Shown piece after piece: positions 34,066 to 42,289 of a stretch of DNA of 64,000 nt; position 1 is the first letter of the stretch; each line of letters opens with the position of its first letter. Position numbers and translations under genes: made by a program. The notes under the pieces were generated by a model. The model was not told the DNA's origin. It saw nothing but the letters and a program-made list of their open reading frames with translations, and did not search any database. Source of the DNA: Spirosoma sp. 48-14 (GTDB taxonomy: Bacteria > Bacteroidota > Bacteroidia > Cytophagales > Spirosomataceae); NCBI RefSeq assembly GCF_001898575.1, contig NZ_MKUD01000058.1:186001-250000 (forward strand), given 5' to 3'.

Positions 34066-35589
34066 ATGAAAAGCAACTGGAAATTAATAGCGTTAATAGC
34101 TCTATTTTCGAGTGGCATAACGCTGGCCGCTTACCACCTGTTGGGTTTCAACAACCGGGACGTAATCTTTAACGAATCGTCGCCCATTCAGGCGATCACA
34201 GGTCGTTTAGCATCAATGCCAGGTGGTCCTATGGCTACCCCGGGTGATTTCTCGACTGCTGCCGAAGCAGTGACCCCAACGGTTGTACACATTCGGACTA
34301 CAATGACCCGCACTGTACGTCAACAACAAGTCCCTGATATTTTCCGGGAGTTCTTTGGCGACGATGCCTTTGGCGGTGGACAGCGGCAGCCTCGCCGGCA
34401 ACAAGGACAGGCTTCGGGATCGGGCGTGATCATCAGTAAAGATGGTTATATCGTTACAAACAATCACGTAGTGCAGGATGCCGACGAGGTCGAAGTAATT
34501 ATGACCGACAAGCGTAGCTTTAAAGCGAAAGTTATTGGTACCGACCCACTTACTGACCTGGCAGTCATTAAAGTAGATGCAAACAACCTGCCTGCCATTA
34601 CGCTGGGTGATTCAGACGCACTGAAATTAGGCGAATGGGTACTGGCAGTTGGTTACCCACTTGACCTGGAATCGACGGTAACGGCTGGTATTGTAAGTGC
34701 TAAAGGCCGTCGAATTGGTATTCTGGATCAGAACATCAATAAAAATGATGCAAAACCTGACTCGCCAGTAGAAGCGTTTATCCAGACGGATGCCGCTATC
34801 AACCCTGGTAATTCGGGTGGTGCACTGGTAAACCTGCGCGGTGAACTGGTTGGCATTAACTCAGCCATCGCTTCGGCAACGGGCTACTACAGTGGCTATG
34901 GCTTCGCCGTTCCTGTATCGCTGGTTAAGAAAGTATCAGCCGACCTGCTGAAATACGGCAACGTGCAACGCGGTTATATTGGTATCCTACCAATTGAGCT
35001 AAACAGCACGGTCGCCAAAGAGAAGAATGTTAAAGTTGGTCGTGGTATCTACGTTGATCAAGTAGTTGACAACGGTGCTGCCGAAGCTGCTGGCCTGAAA
35101 AAAGGTGACGTTATCACAAAAATGGAAGGCCAACCACTGGATTCAGATGCTCAGATGCGTGAAATCATCGGTCGTCGTCGCCCAGGTGATGTTCTGACTG
35201 TAACCGTTAACCGTGATGGCACCGAGCGTGACTTTAAAGTAGAGCTTCGCAACCGGAATGGTGGTCGTGACATTATCAAGAAAACCGACATTACGCCATC
35301 AGCCACTTCGCTGAACTCGCTGGGCGCGCAATTTGAAGACCTGTCGGCTCAGGATGCCAAACAGTTAGGTATCAGTGGTGGTGTTCGAGTGAAGAAAATC
35401 ACCGATGGTAAACTGGCCGAAACGGATGTAGAAGAAGGATTCATTATCGTAAAAGCGAATGGTAAAAACGTTAAAACGACAAAAGACCTTCAAACCATTA
35501 TGTCGAGCGTAAAAGAAGGGGAAGGCTTGATGCTGATCGGCATGTACCCCAATAGCTCACGGATGTACTACTACGCGGTGCCTGTATAA
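34066..35589 (+). CDS. htrA: Do/DegP-type periplasmic serine protease
   Basis: 507 residues. An N-terminal signal/anchor (WKLIALIALFSSGITLAAYH) directs export. The trypsin-like domain has the catalytic His in YIVTNNHVVQDADE, Asp in DPLTDLAVIKVD and Ser in NPGNSGGALVNLRGE. Two PDZ domains follow (about 290-390, RGYIGILPIELNS, and 410-505 with DLSAQDAKQLGI). It degrades or refolds damaged envelope proteins. It lies right after hsp20 but has its own upstream site, so the two probably respond to stress separately. Confidence 0.95.
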   Translation: MKSNWKLIALIALFSSGITLAAYHLLGFNNRDVIFNESSPIQAITGRLASMPGGPMATPGDFSTAAEAVTPTVVHIRTTMTRTVRQQQVPDIFREFFGDDAFGGGQRQPRRQQGQASGSGVIISKDGYIVTNNHVVQDADEVEVIMTDKRSFKAKVIGTDPLTDLAVIKVDANNLPAITLGDSDALKLGEWVLAVGYPLDLESTVTAGIVSAKGRRIGILDQNINKNDAKPDSPVEAFIQTDAAINPGNSGGALVNLRGELVGINSAIASATGYYSGYGFAVPVSLVKKVSADLLKYGNVQRGYIGILPIELNSTVAKEKNVKVGRGIYVDQVVDNGAAEAAGLKKGDVITKMEGQPLDSDAQMREIIGRRRPGDVLTVTVNRDGTERDFKVELRNRNGGRDIIKKTDITPSATSLNSLGAQFEDLSAQDAKQLGISGGVRVKKITDGKLAETDVEEGFIIVKANGKNVKTTKDLQTIMSSVKEGEGLMLIGMYPNSSRMYYYAVPV

Positions 35590-35598
35590 GACAAAAGC

Positions 35599-35666
35599 AA
35601 AACGGTCAAAATGAAAACGGTCAAAAGGGTTTAAATCCTTTTGACCGTTTTCATTTTGACCGTTTT
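35599..35666. terminator. 30-bp perfect inverted repeat between convergent htrA and gmd
   Basis: Arms 35599-35628 and 35637-35666 pair without error and end in a U-run on the plus strand; the left side starts with an A-run that serves the minus strand. Each arm is a tandem pair of the word AAAACGGTCAAAA. A strong two-way terminator. Confidence 0.88.
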
Positions 35667-35673
35667 TTAAAAT

Positions 35674-36786
35674 CTATTCGTAATAATTCAGAATTTGGTG
35701 TCCACTTCTGGCAAGAAGCTGATCGCGACGGAAGAGGTCAATATCAGCCATCATCATATCCTTCACAAGGGCAGGCAAATCATATTTAGGCTGCCAGTTC
35801 AGTTGCGTCATCGCTTTGGTTGGGTCACCAAGTAACAGATCTACTTCGGTTGGCCGGTAATAGCGAGGATCAATGCAAACGACGGCTTTACCGATTTCAA
35901 CGGGGAAGTCAGGATTCGTTGAACTAACCACAGTACCGACTTCAGCATCACCTTCGCCCGAAAAAGCCAGCTCAACACCAATTTCGGCAAACGCCATCCG
36001 AATAAAATCACGAACGCTGGTCGTTACGCCCGTAGCGATAACGTAATCTTCGGGTTTGTCCTGTTGCAGAATCAGATACATAGCTTCTACGTAATCCTTG
36101 GCATGCCCCCAGTCACGCAGTGAATCCAGATTCCCCATGTATACTTTATCCTGCAAGCCTAAGCCAATACGGGCAACGGCACGGGTAATTTTACGCGTCA
36201 CGAACGTTTCGCCCCGTAGTGGTGATTCGTGGTTAAACAAAATCCCGTTACAGGCAAACATATCATATGCTTCCCGATAGTTGACCGTAATCCAGTAGCC
36301 ATATAGTTTAGCAACTGCGTAGGGCGAACGAGGGTAGAATGGCGTTGTTTCTGATTGAGCATGTCCCTGAACCCCGCCATACAACTCAGATGTAGAAGCC
36401 TGATAAATGCGTGTCTTTTTAGTTAAGCCCAGCAAACGAACCGCTTCCAGAATCCGTAGCGTACCGATACCATCCACCTGAGCCGTATATTCAGGCTCGT
36501 CGAAACTTACCCGCACATGCGACATAGCGCCGAGGTTATAAATCTCGTCGGGCTGAACTTCCTGAATAATTCGAATGACATTGGTCGAATCAGAAAGATC
36601 ACCATAGTGGAGCTTCAGGTGTACTTTCTTCTCATGCGGATCTTCATACAGGTGGTCAATCCGTTGCGTGTTGAATAACGAGCTACGGCGCTTGATACCG
36701 TGTACTTCATACCCTTTTGCTAACAATAACTCTGTTAAATAGGCACCGTCTTGTCCTGTAATCCCGGTAATTAACGCTTTTTTCAT
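35674..36786 (-). CDS. gmd: GDP-mannose 4,6-dehydratase
   Basis: 370 residues, extended SDR. NADP-binding [20 protein letters not shown] at the N-terminus, [15 protein letters not shown] (substrate and cofactor contact), the active-site Thr/Glu in [13 protein letters not shown], and Tyr-Lys in [11 protein letters not shown]. Length is typical. It makes GDP-4-keto-6-deoxymannose, precursor of GDP-fucose, rhamnose or perosamine sugars in surface glycans. The partner reductase (fcl/rmd) is not in the window. Confidence 0.96.
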   Translation of the reverse strand: MKKALITGITGQDGAYLTELLLAKGYEVHGIKRRSSLFNTQRIDHLYEDPHEKKVHLKLHYGDLSDSTNVIRIIQEVQPDEIYNLGAMSHVRVSFDEPEYTAQVDGIGTLRILEAVRLLGLTKKTRIYQASTSELYGGVQGHAQSETTPFYPRSPYAVAKLYGYWITVNYREAYDMFACNGILFNHESPLRGETFVTRKITRAVARIGLGLQDKVYMGNLDSLRDWGHAKDYVEAMYLILQQDKPEDYVIATGVTTSVRDFIRMAFAEIGVELAFSGEGDAEVGTVVSSTNPDFPVEIGKAVVCIDPRYYRPTEVDLLLGDPTKAMTQLNWQPKYDLPALVKDMMMADIDLFRRDQLLARSGHQILNYYE

Positions 36787-36868
36787 AAATTCTTACAATC
36801 TAGGTTGAAGCACGTGCAAAGTTTACACATTAGCTTCTAAGTTAACATCTATTTATCTAAATCTTAAA

Positions 36869-37456
36869 TTACTTTATTAATAGGCTACGCCGAATATCCA
36901 CCTTGTCGGGTTGCAACTGGGCTGATGACACAAATCTGTGAATCGATGAATAATACCGTTCCGCATCTAAGCGACGCATAAAGTCGCCTACTTTTAGTTT
37001 ATAAGTTGGCTGATTATAGGTAAGGTAAGGGCTAAGTTCTGGAAAATTCTGAGAAATCAGCAACTTGGCCGCTTCTGCTTCCTGACGCTGATTACCTACA
37101 TAAACCTGAATCCGATAACCAGGCGCATATCGTATTGATCTATTTTGGGTGGCTATTGTATCCAGCACCAGGTCAAGTTTACGATTTATATGTAAAGCTT
37201 CGATAGGTGTATTCGGTTTTCGGGTGTCTGTCCGACGAGGAGCATTTGTTGGATTGGTTGTCGGATTAGTAGAGCGATTCGTTGTTGGGGTAGAGGAAAC
37301 CGGATTCGGATTATATATAGGTCGCACGGAGGCTAAATCTTCGTTATAGCTGTTATAATCGACAGCCGAACTACCTGACGAGACCGAACGACTACTGGCA
37401 CAGCCCGATATTGTCAGTACACTAAGCACCAGTAACGTTCCTAATTTATTGTACAT
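36869..37456 (-). CDS. SPOR-domain lipoprotein
   Basis: 195 residues. A lipoprotein signal ends in LSVLTISGC (Cys at about 19). A Ser/Thr/Pro-rich linker with repeats of TNPTTNP-like sequence follows. The C-terminal 80 residues form a SPOR domain (GYRIQVYVGNQRQEAEAAKL, YNQPTYKLKVGDFMRRLDAE), which binds denuded peptidoglycan at division sites. The protein is probably an outer-membrane lipoprotein reaching into the periplasm. Confidence 0.85.
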   Translation of the reverse strand: MYNKLGTLLVLSVLTISGCASSRSVSSGSSAVDYNSYNEDLASVRPIYNPNPVSSTPTTNRSTNPTTNPTNAPRRTDTRKPNTPIEALHINRKLDLVLDTIATQNRSIRYAPGYRIQVYVGNQRQEAEAAKLLISQNFPELSPYLTYNQPTYKLKVGDFMRRLDAERYYSSIHRFVSSAQLQPDKVDIRRSLLIK

Positions 37457-37547
37457 ATCTTATTCCATGTGATGCAAAAATAGCCATTTTATTCTTTCGA
37501 TTGCTTACCCCTTTATATTCCGGTATAAACCCATGCTGGATTTTAGT

Positions 37548-37555
37548 TAATTTTG
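37548..37555 (+). promoter_or_regulatory. -7 promoter element of murB
   Basis: TAATTTTG matches TAnnTTTG and lies 21 bases before the murB ATG, suggesting a very short leader. No convincing -33 TTG is seen at the usual distance. Confidence 0.4.
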
Positions 37556-37576
37556 GGCTCTTATCAAGTCGAATAC

Positions 37577-38605
37577 ATGCTGAGTATACAGAGCCACGTG
37601 TCGCTAAAACCGTATAATACGTTTCGGATTGACGCCAGCGCACGCTATTGGGTCGACATTAGTAACGAGGACGACCTCCAAACGTTGCTTCAACTAGCAG
37701 AATTTCTCAATACCCCTAAATTAATTCTCGGTGGAGGCAGTAATGTACTTCTTTGCCAGAATTTCGATGGACTGGCTATTAAAATAAGCCTCCAGGGTAT
37801 CGATGTGGTGCGGGAAGATGATACGCATGTGTATGTAAAAGCGGGTGGGGGCGTAAACTGGCACCAACTGGTTATGCACTGTGTCGATCAGGGCTATGCA
37901 GGAATTGAAAACTTATCGCTTATTCCGGGCACAGTGGGTGCAGCCCCTATGCAAAACATTGGTGCTTACGGCGTTGAGTTAGAACAAGTATTCGACTCAT
38001 TAACGGCCGTACATATTCAGACGGGGCATACCCGAACGTTTACCCATGCTGATTGTGCATTTGGCTATCGCGAGAGTGTTTTCAAACGTGAGCTTAAAGG
38101 TCAATATATTATCACCAGCGTTACACTAAGACTCGACAAGGTGCCAACGTTTCATACGCGCTATGGTGCCATTCAGGAGACACTGGCTGACATGGGCGTT
38201 TCGGAAGACAATCTATCGATAAAGGCCATCAGTGAAGCCGTGATCCACATTCGGCGAAGTAAGCTTCCTGATCCGGCTCAAATTGGTAATGCAGGTAGTT
38301 TTTTTAAAAATCCGGAAATCCCTAAGGCTCAGTTCGACCAGCTTAAAACAGAGTACCCAACCTTACCAGGCTATCCCGTCAACGATGACTTTGTGAAGGT
38401 TCCCGCGGGCTGGCTTATTGAGCAGGCTGGCTGGAAAGGTCATCGATCGGGCGACGCAGGTGTTCATGCTAAACAGGCACTTGTCCTAGTCAATTACGAC
38501 AAAGCGACGGGGAACCAGATTCTGGCCCTTGCTCAACAGGTACAGGAATCTGTTCAGAAAAAATATGGCATTACAATATCACCTGAAGTTAATGTTATCA
38601 GGTAG
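37577..38605 (+). CDS. murB: UDP-N-acetylenolpyruvoylglucosamine reductase
   Basis: 342 residues from ATG 37577, the length of the type I (E. coli) form. FAD-binding blocks are NTFRIDASARYWV, LILGGGSNVLL and LSLIPGTVGAAPMQNIGAYG. The catalytic Ser is in NAGSFFKNPEIP and the catalytic Glu in the closing ISPEVNVI. It makes UDP-MurNAc in peptidoglycan synthesis, in the cytoplasm. It appears monocistronic, ending at a strong hairpin. Confidence 0.96.
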   Translation: MLSIQSHVSLKPYNTFRIDASARYWVDISNEDDLQTLLQLAEFLNTPKLILGGGSNVLLCQNFDGLAIKISLQGIDVVREDDTHVYVKAGGGVNWHQLVMHCVDQGYAGIENLSLIPGTVGAAPMQNIGAYGVELEQVFDSLTAVHIQTGHTRTFTHADCAFGYRESVFKRELKGQYIITSVTLRLDKVPTFHTRYGAIQETLADMGVSEDNLSIKAISEAVIHIRRSKLPDPAQIGNAGSFFKNPEIPKAQFDQLKTEYPTLPGYPVNDDFVKVPAGWLIEQAGWKGHRSGDAGVHAKQALVLVNYDKATGNQILALAQQVQESVQKKYGITISPEVNVIR

Positions 38606-38624
38606 ATCCTTATAGCGTTCATAC

Positions 38625-38679
38625 AAGTAGAGCCGTGAATGAAGTAGTTTTTCGCCTACTTTCACTCACGGCTCTACTT
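38625..38679. terminator. Bidirectional terminator between convergent murB and the ROK kinase
   Basis: AAGTAGAGCCGTGA and TCACGGCTCTACTT pair perfectly, extended by GAAGTAG/CTACTTT with one bulge. A U-run follows on the plus strand. Confidence 0.8.
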
Positions 38680-38707
38680 TTTTACGCGCTTATTTCAGTG
38701 ATTTAGC

Positions 38708-39622
38708 TTATTCAAAACAAAGCGATGCAGCACCCAGCAAACCGGCATCGTTACCGAGCGTGGCCCGTTTGATGCTCAAGCCGTTTTTATAATACGGATT
38801 CAGCCAGTAATCGAGCGTTTTATTCACAGCAGGTAAAATATAATCGAAGGAAGCTGATAATCCTCCACCAATCAGTACCTGTTTAATATCCAGAACCTTA
38901 ATCAGGGCGGCTAAGCCTTCACCTAGCATTTCACCTACTTCCGTCCAGATTTGCAGGGCCAGTTCGTCGCCTTCTGCGGCAGCCGCTACTAATCCAGTGG
39001 TCGAAATATTACCATCGTCAGGCAAATGGGTTTCGCCAGTATAGCTTTTCCGGCGCTCGTTAGCCAGTTGGAGCAATTCTACCTTTCCGATGTTACGTTC
39101 CAGTACCCGACCATTCCGCGAAGGAATGTGGCCCGGCTCCATAGCGTTTCCATCGCCCCCGGTAAAAATTTTCTTATTAATGATAGCCGCTCCACCAACA
39201 CCCGTGCCTAGTGTGATGAAGATGTAGTTTTCGGTAATACGCTCTTCGGCAAAATAATACTCGCCTAAAGCAGCAGCGTTAGCATCGTTCGCCAGAAAAA
39301 ACTGAATGCCAGGAAAGCGCTTGGTCAGCAGCTCAACCATCGGCTCTCCATTAATTTCTGGAATCGCCGTAATTTCGAGTGGGATCGTCCGCTCACGATT
39401 CAGCATGCCGGGCAGACCAATACCTACTTTTTTTACGTCTTTGTTATTTAACAGCTGAAGGGCAACGGCATCGCCAAAGCGCTCGATAAAGTGGCCCGAT
39501 TCGCGCCAACTGATGGTGTCGTGGCTGTAGAAGTTTGAAATTTTACCCGTATTGGCATCGACAATGCCCATCTTGACGTTTGTGCCGCCAACGTCAATAC
39601 CTAAATACTCAACGGAAGCCAT
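38708..39622 (-). CDS. ROK-family sugar kinase (glucokinase-like)
   Basis: 304 residues from ATG 39622. The ATP-binding start is YLGIDVGGTNVKMGIVD; the catalytic Asp lies in FFLANDANAAALGEYYF; ITLGTGVGGAAI is the second phosphate loop; GHIPSRNGR follows. The CxCGxxGCxE zinc motif of classic ROK proteins is missing, as in some glucokinases of polyphosphate type. It likely phosphorylates glucose or an amino sugar in the cytoplasm. No sugar operon surrounds it. Confidence 0.85.
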   Translation of the reverse strand: MASVEYLGIDVGGTNVKMGIVDANTGKISNFYSHDTISWRESGHFIERFGDAVALQLLNNKDVKKVGIGLPGMLNRERTIPLEITAIPEINGEPMVELLTKRFPGIQFFLANDANAAALGEYYFAEERITENYIFITLGTGVGGAAIINKKIFTGGDGNAMEPGHIPSRNGRVLERNIGKVELLQLANERRKSYTGETHLPDDGNISTTGLVAAAAEGDELALQIWTEVGEMLGEGLAALIKVLDIKQVLIGGGLSASFDYILPAVNKTLDYWLNPYYKNGLSIKRATLGNDAGLLGAASLCFE

Positions 39623-39775
39623 TCGTAGCAATAATCAGTTTAACAATGAATAATGGTCAGTGTACAAGAACGATGAAGAGCGTGCAAGTTACGAAAGAGT
39701 GGTCAGTCAATAGCCATCAGGGTTAAGGAGTTTAAGCATACTTTGTCCTCAATGAATCATAATTGGCCGTAAATC

Positions 39776-40450
39776 TTAAATATCGCCAAGTTGGGGGCGG
39801 ATTAGAATCTCCTCAACCACAGCATTTTTTGACAACGAATAAGCTGCCCAGGCGCTGTTAGCGACATCTTCAGCTTTCATAAATCGCTCTTCGGGCAAAT
39901 CGGTCCCCTGCCAGCTAGCCGTAAGCGTTGCACCCGGCAAAATAGCCGTAACTTTCACATCGTGGGGTTTCAATTCCTCGCGCAAGACCCGGCTCATGCC
40001 CAGCAGAGCAAATTTTGAAATGCAGTAAGACCCACCATTCGTATAGGCTGTAATGCTGGCTGTAGAGCACATCATAAAAATATGTCCCTGCCGACGCGAA
40101 ATCATATCCCCAACCAGCCCACGCGTCAGGTGGTAAGCGCTGGCCACGTTCGTATTCATCAGCGTCTCAAAGGTCCCTTCAGCTTCCTGATGAATTTCGC
40201 CCGGCAAAAATATCCCGGTATTATTTACTAACACATCGACTGGGCGACCCAACGACTGAATGTAAGTCAACAAAGCATTTACACCCGAACGATTCGATAG
40301 ATCAGCGGCAAAAGGTAGCAGACCAGGCCCTTCTACCCCTTCAACTGATCGGGCACAGACGACCGCATCGAACCCTTCTGTTATAAATCGATCGGCAATA
40401 GCCCGACCAATCCCTTTGGTTCCTCCCGTAACAACAAGTAGTGGATTCAT
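39776..40450 (-). CDS. Short-chain dehydrogenase/reductase
   Basis: 224 residues, classic SDR. The NAD(P) site is TGGTKGIGRAIADRF, the structural motif VLVNNTGIFLPG (NNAG variant) and the catalytic Tyr-Lys GGSYCISKFAL. The family reduces or oxidises many carbonyl substrates; the exact one cannot be read from the sequence. It resembles the 3-ketoacyl-ACP reductase-like SDRs of Bacteroidota but lacks fab neighbours. Confidence 0.85.
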   Translation of the reverse strand: MNPLLVVTGGTKGIGRAIADRFITEGFDAVVCARSVEGVEGPGLLPFAADLSNRSGVNALLTYIQSLGRPVDVLVNNTGIFLPGEIHQEAEGTFETLMNTNVASAYHLTRGLVGDMISRRQGHIFMMCSTASITAYTNGGSYCISKFALLGMSRVLREELKPHDVKVTAILPGATLTASWQGTDLPEERFMKAEDVANSAWAAYSLSKNAVVEEILIRPQLGDI

Positions 40451-40601
40451 GTAAAAAAAGCTATGTCAGGCATTTTCCGGTGCAGAATACAGGCGGTTTA
40501 GCCTACGGCGCAAGTTACGTCAGAAACCATTCTATCTTTACGAGGGTTGTTTCGAATGACTATCATTCACTGTATTCGTCTACGGTTCTGGCCACTGATT
40601 T

Positions 40602-41333
40602 ATGTCACGATTAGGCAGTTATTTTATCTTTCTGGGTACCCTGTTCCGTAACCCGGAGAAATTCCGCGTTTATATGGGCCTCATTATCAACGAGTGTACC
40701 AATATTGGGGTTGGGTCAATTTTTATTGTAGCGCTTGTTAACTCGTTTATTGGTGCTGTCACCTGCGTACAGACGGCTTATAATCTCACCAATCCGTTCG
40801 TTCCAAAAAATATTATCGCGCTTATTGTCCGCGACAGTTCGATTCTGGAATTAGCGCCCACCTTATCCTGCATTGTACTAGCCGGAAAAGTGGGCTCGAA
40901 TATTGCCAGTGAACTGGGTACGATGCGCATTACGGAACAGATCGACGCTCTGGAGGTAATGGGCATCAATTCCAGTTCCTATCTGGTACTACCCAAAGTG
41001 ATTGCTTCTGTACTGATGTTTCCCTTACTGGTAATTATGGCTGGTTTTCTGGCGATACTAGGTGGATACATTGCCGGAACGCTGGCCGGGGTTATTTCTT
41101 CAGAAGATTATATATCGGGCCTTCGTTTTGAGTACAAGCCATTCGGCGTCGCGTTTGCTCTTATTAAAACCGTAGTCTTTGCCTTTTTGATCTCCACGAT
41201 TTCGGCCTACAGAGGGTACAATGTAAGCGGAGGAGCACTCGAAGTTGGCGCAGCCTCTACGGCAGCCGTAACCAACAGTTGCGTAGCGATCGTAGCCGCC
41301 GATTTTATTCTAACACAGATGTTACTCACGTAA
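40602..41333 (+). CDS. mlaE: MlaE-family lipid transport permease
   Basis: 243 residues with five or six membrane segments. Family signatures are present: FIVALVNSFIGAVTCVQTAY, LAPTLSCIVLAGKVGSNIAS, ELGTMRITEQIDALEVMGI and the C-terminal VGAASTAAVTNSCVAIVAAD. MlaE with MlaF moves phospholipids between the membranes to preserve outer-membrane asymmetry. The ATPase gene follows after 93 bases. An MCE (MlaD) gene is expected nearby but none is in this window. Confidence 0.93.
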   Translation: MSRLGSYFIFLGTLFRNPEKFRVYMGLIINECTNIGVGSIFIVALVNSFIGAVTCVQTAYNLTNPFVPKNIIALIVRDSSILELAPTLSCIVLAGKVGSNIASELGTMRITEQIDALEVMGINSSSYLVLPKVIASVLMFPLLVIMAGFLAILGGYIAGTLAGVISSEDYISGLRFEYKPFGVAFALIKTVVFAFLISTISAYRGYNVSGGALEVGAASTAAVTNSCVAIVAADFILTQMLLT

Positions 41334-41337
41334 TTTT

Positions 41338-41420
41338 GAATGATTGAGTGATTGAATGATTGAATTAAGAGGGCTGAATAAAGCCATTCAATCATTCAAT
41401 CATTCAGGCATTCAATCATT
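41338..41420 (+). repeat. Inverted word repeat between mlaE and mlaF
   Basis: The left side repeats AATGATTGA-type words three times, the right side their complement four times, around an inner GGCT/AGCC hairpin. One 8-base word is extra on the right. Runs right up to the mlaF start at 41427. Confidence 0.7.
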
Positions 41421-41426
41421 GAACCG

Positions 41427-42173
41427 ATGATTGAAATCAAAAATATAGCGAAGTCCTTTGGTGGTCGTCAGATTCTGGCGGGCGTCAGCGGTACGTTCAA
41501 ACAGGGCGATACGAGTCTGGTCATTGGCAGTAGCGGCACAGGTAAAAGCGTATTATTAAAGTGCATGATTGGGCTGGTAAAGCCTGATTCGGGCGAGGTT
41601 CTCTACGATGGCCGTAATTTTCTGGAAAGTGACCTGAATCAGCAAAAAGCCATCCGCCGGGAGATGGGCGTTCTGTTTCAGGGATCTGCCCTGTTCGATT
41701 CGAAGACTGTACTTGAAAACGTTCGGTTCCCGCTCGATATGCTTACCGAACAGGCCGAAAGTGAAAAACTGGATCGTGCTCATGAATGCCTGCGCCGGGT
41801 AGGTCTTGCCGAAGCAGCCGATCGGATGCCTTCTGAAATCAGTGGGGGCATGAAGAAACGGGTTGGCATTGCCAGAGCCATCGTCCTGAATCCCAAATAT
41901 TTATTCTGTGATGAACCCAACTCCGGCCTTGATCCGCTCACCTCAATCAAGATTGATCAGCTCATCTCTGAAATCACCGACGAGTTTAAGATCACGACTG
42001 TCGTCATCACGCACGATATGAACTCGATGATGGAAATCGGAGAGAAAATCATGTTTCTATACCAGGGCGAAAAATTGTGGGAAGGCAATAGTACAACCCT
42101 TACGCAGTCGCACGTTCCTGAACTAAACGAATTCATCAACGCCAACAAACTGATTCGGGAAATGGAGAAATGA
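41427..42173 (+). CDS. mlaF: MlaF-type lipid transport ATPase
   Basis: 248 residues. Walker A GSSGTGKSVLLKCM, Q-loop in MGVLFQGSALFDSKTV, signature SGGMKKRVGIARAIV, Walker B YLFCDEPNSGLDPLT and H-loop VVITHDMNSMMEIG. The GSALFDSxTV and SGGMKKRV forms are specific to the Mla/Ttg2 ATPases. It acts with the upstream MlaE permease. A helical spacer repeat lies between the two genes. Confidence 0.93.
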   Translation: MIEIKNIAKSFGGRQILAGVSGTFKQGDTSLVIGSSGTGKSVLLKCMIGLVKPDSGEVLYDGRNFLESDLNQQKAIRREMGVLFQGSALFDSKTVLENVRFPLDMLTEQAESEKLDRAHECLRRVGLAEAADRMPSEISGGMKKRVGIARAIVLNPKYLFCDEPNSGLDPLTSIKIDQLISEITDEFKITTVVITHDMNSMMEIGEKIMFLYQGEKLWEGNSTTLTQSHVPELNEFINANKLIREMEK

Positions 42174-42289
42174 CAGGCTGATTGTGGACGGTCAGATGCG
42201 CTTCTTTGTGGAAGTCGTCCAATTTGACTTTCTTCATCGTCTAAAGATGGGTCATTTAGGTAGAGATAAACGTTTTATTGGTGAATCGG

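Noticed and set aside
41338-41420. Possible CRISPR-like array of short repeats
   Set aside because: The repeated 8-10 base words have no regular spacers and are arranged as an inverted repeat; no cas genes are present.
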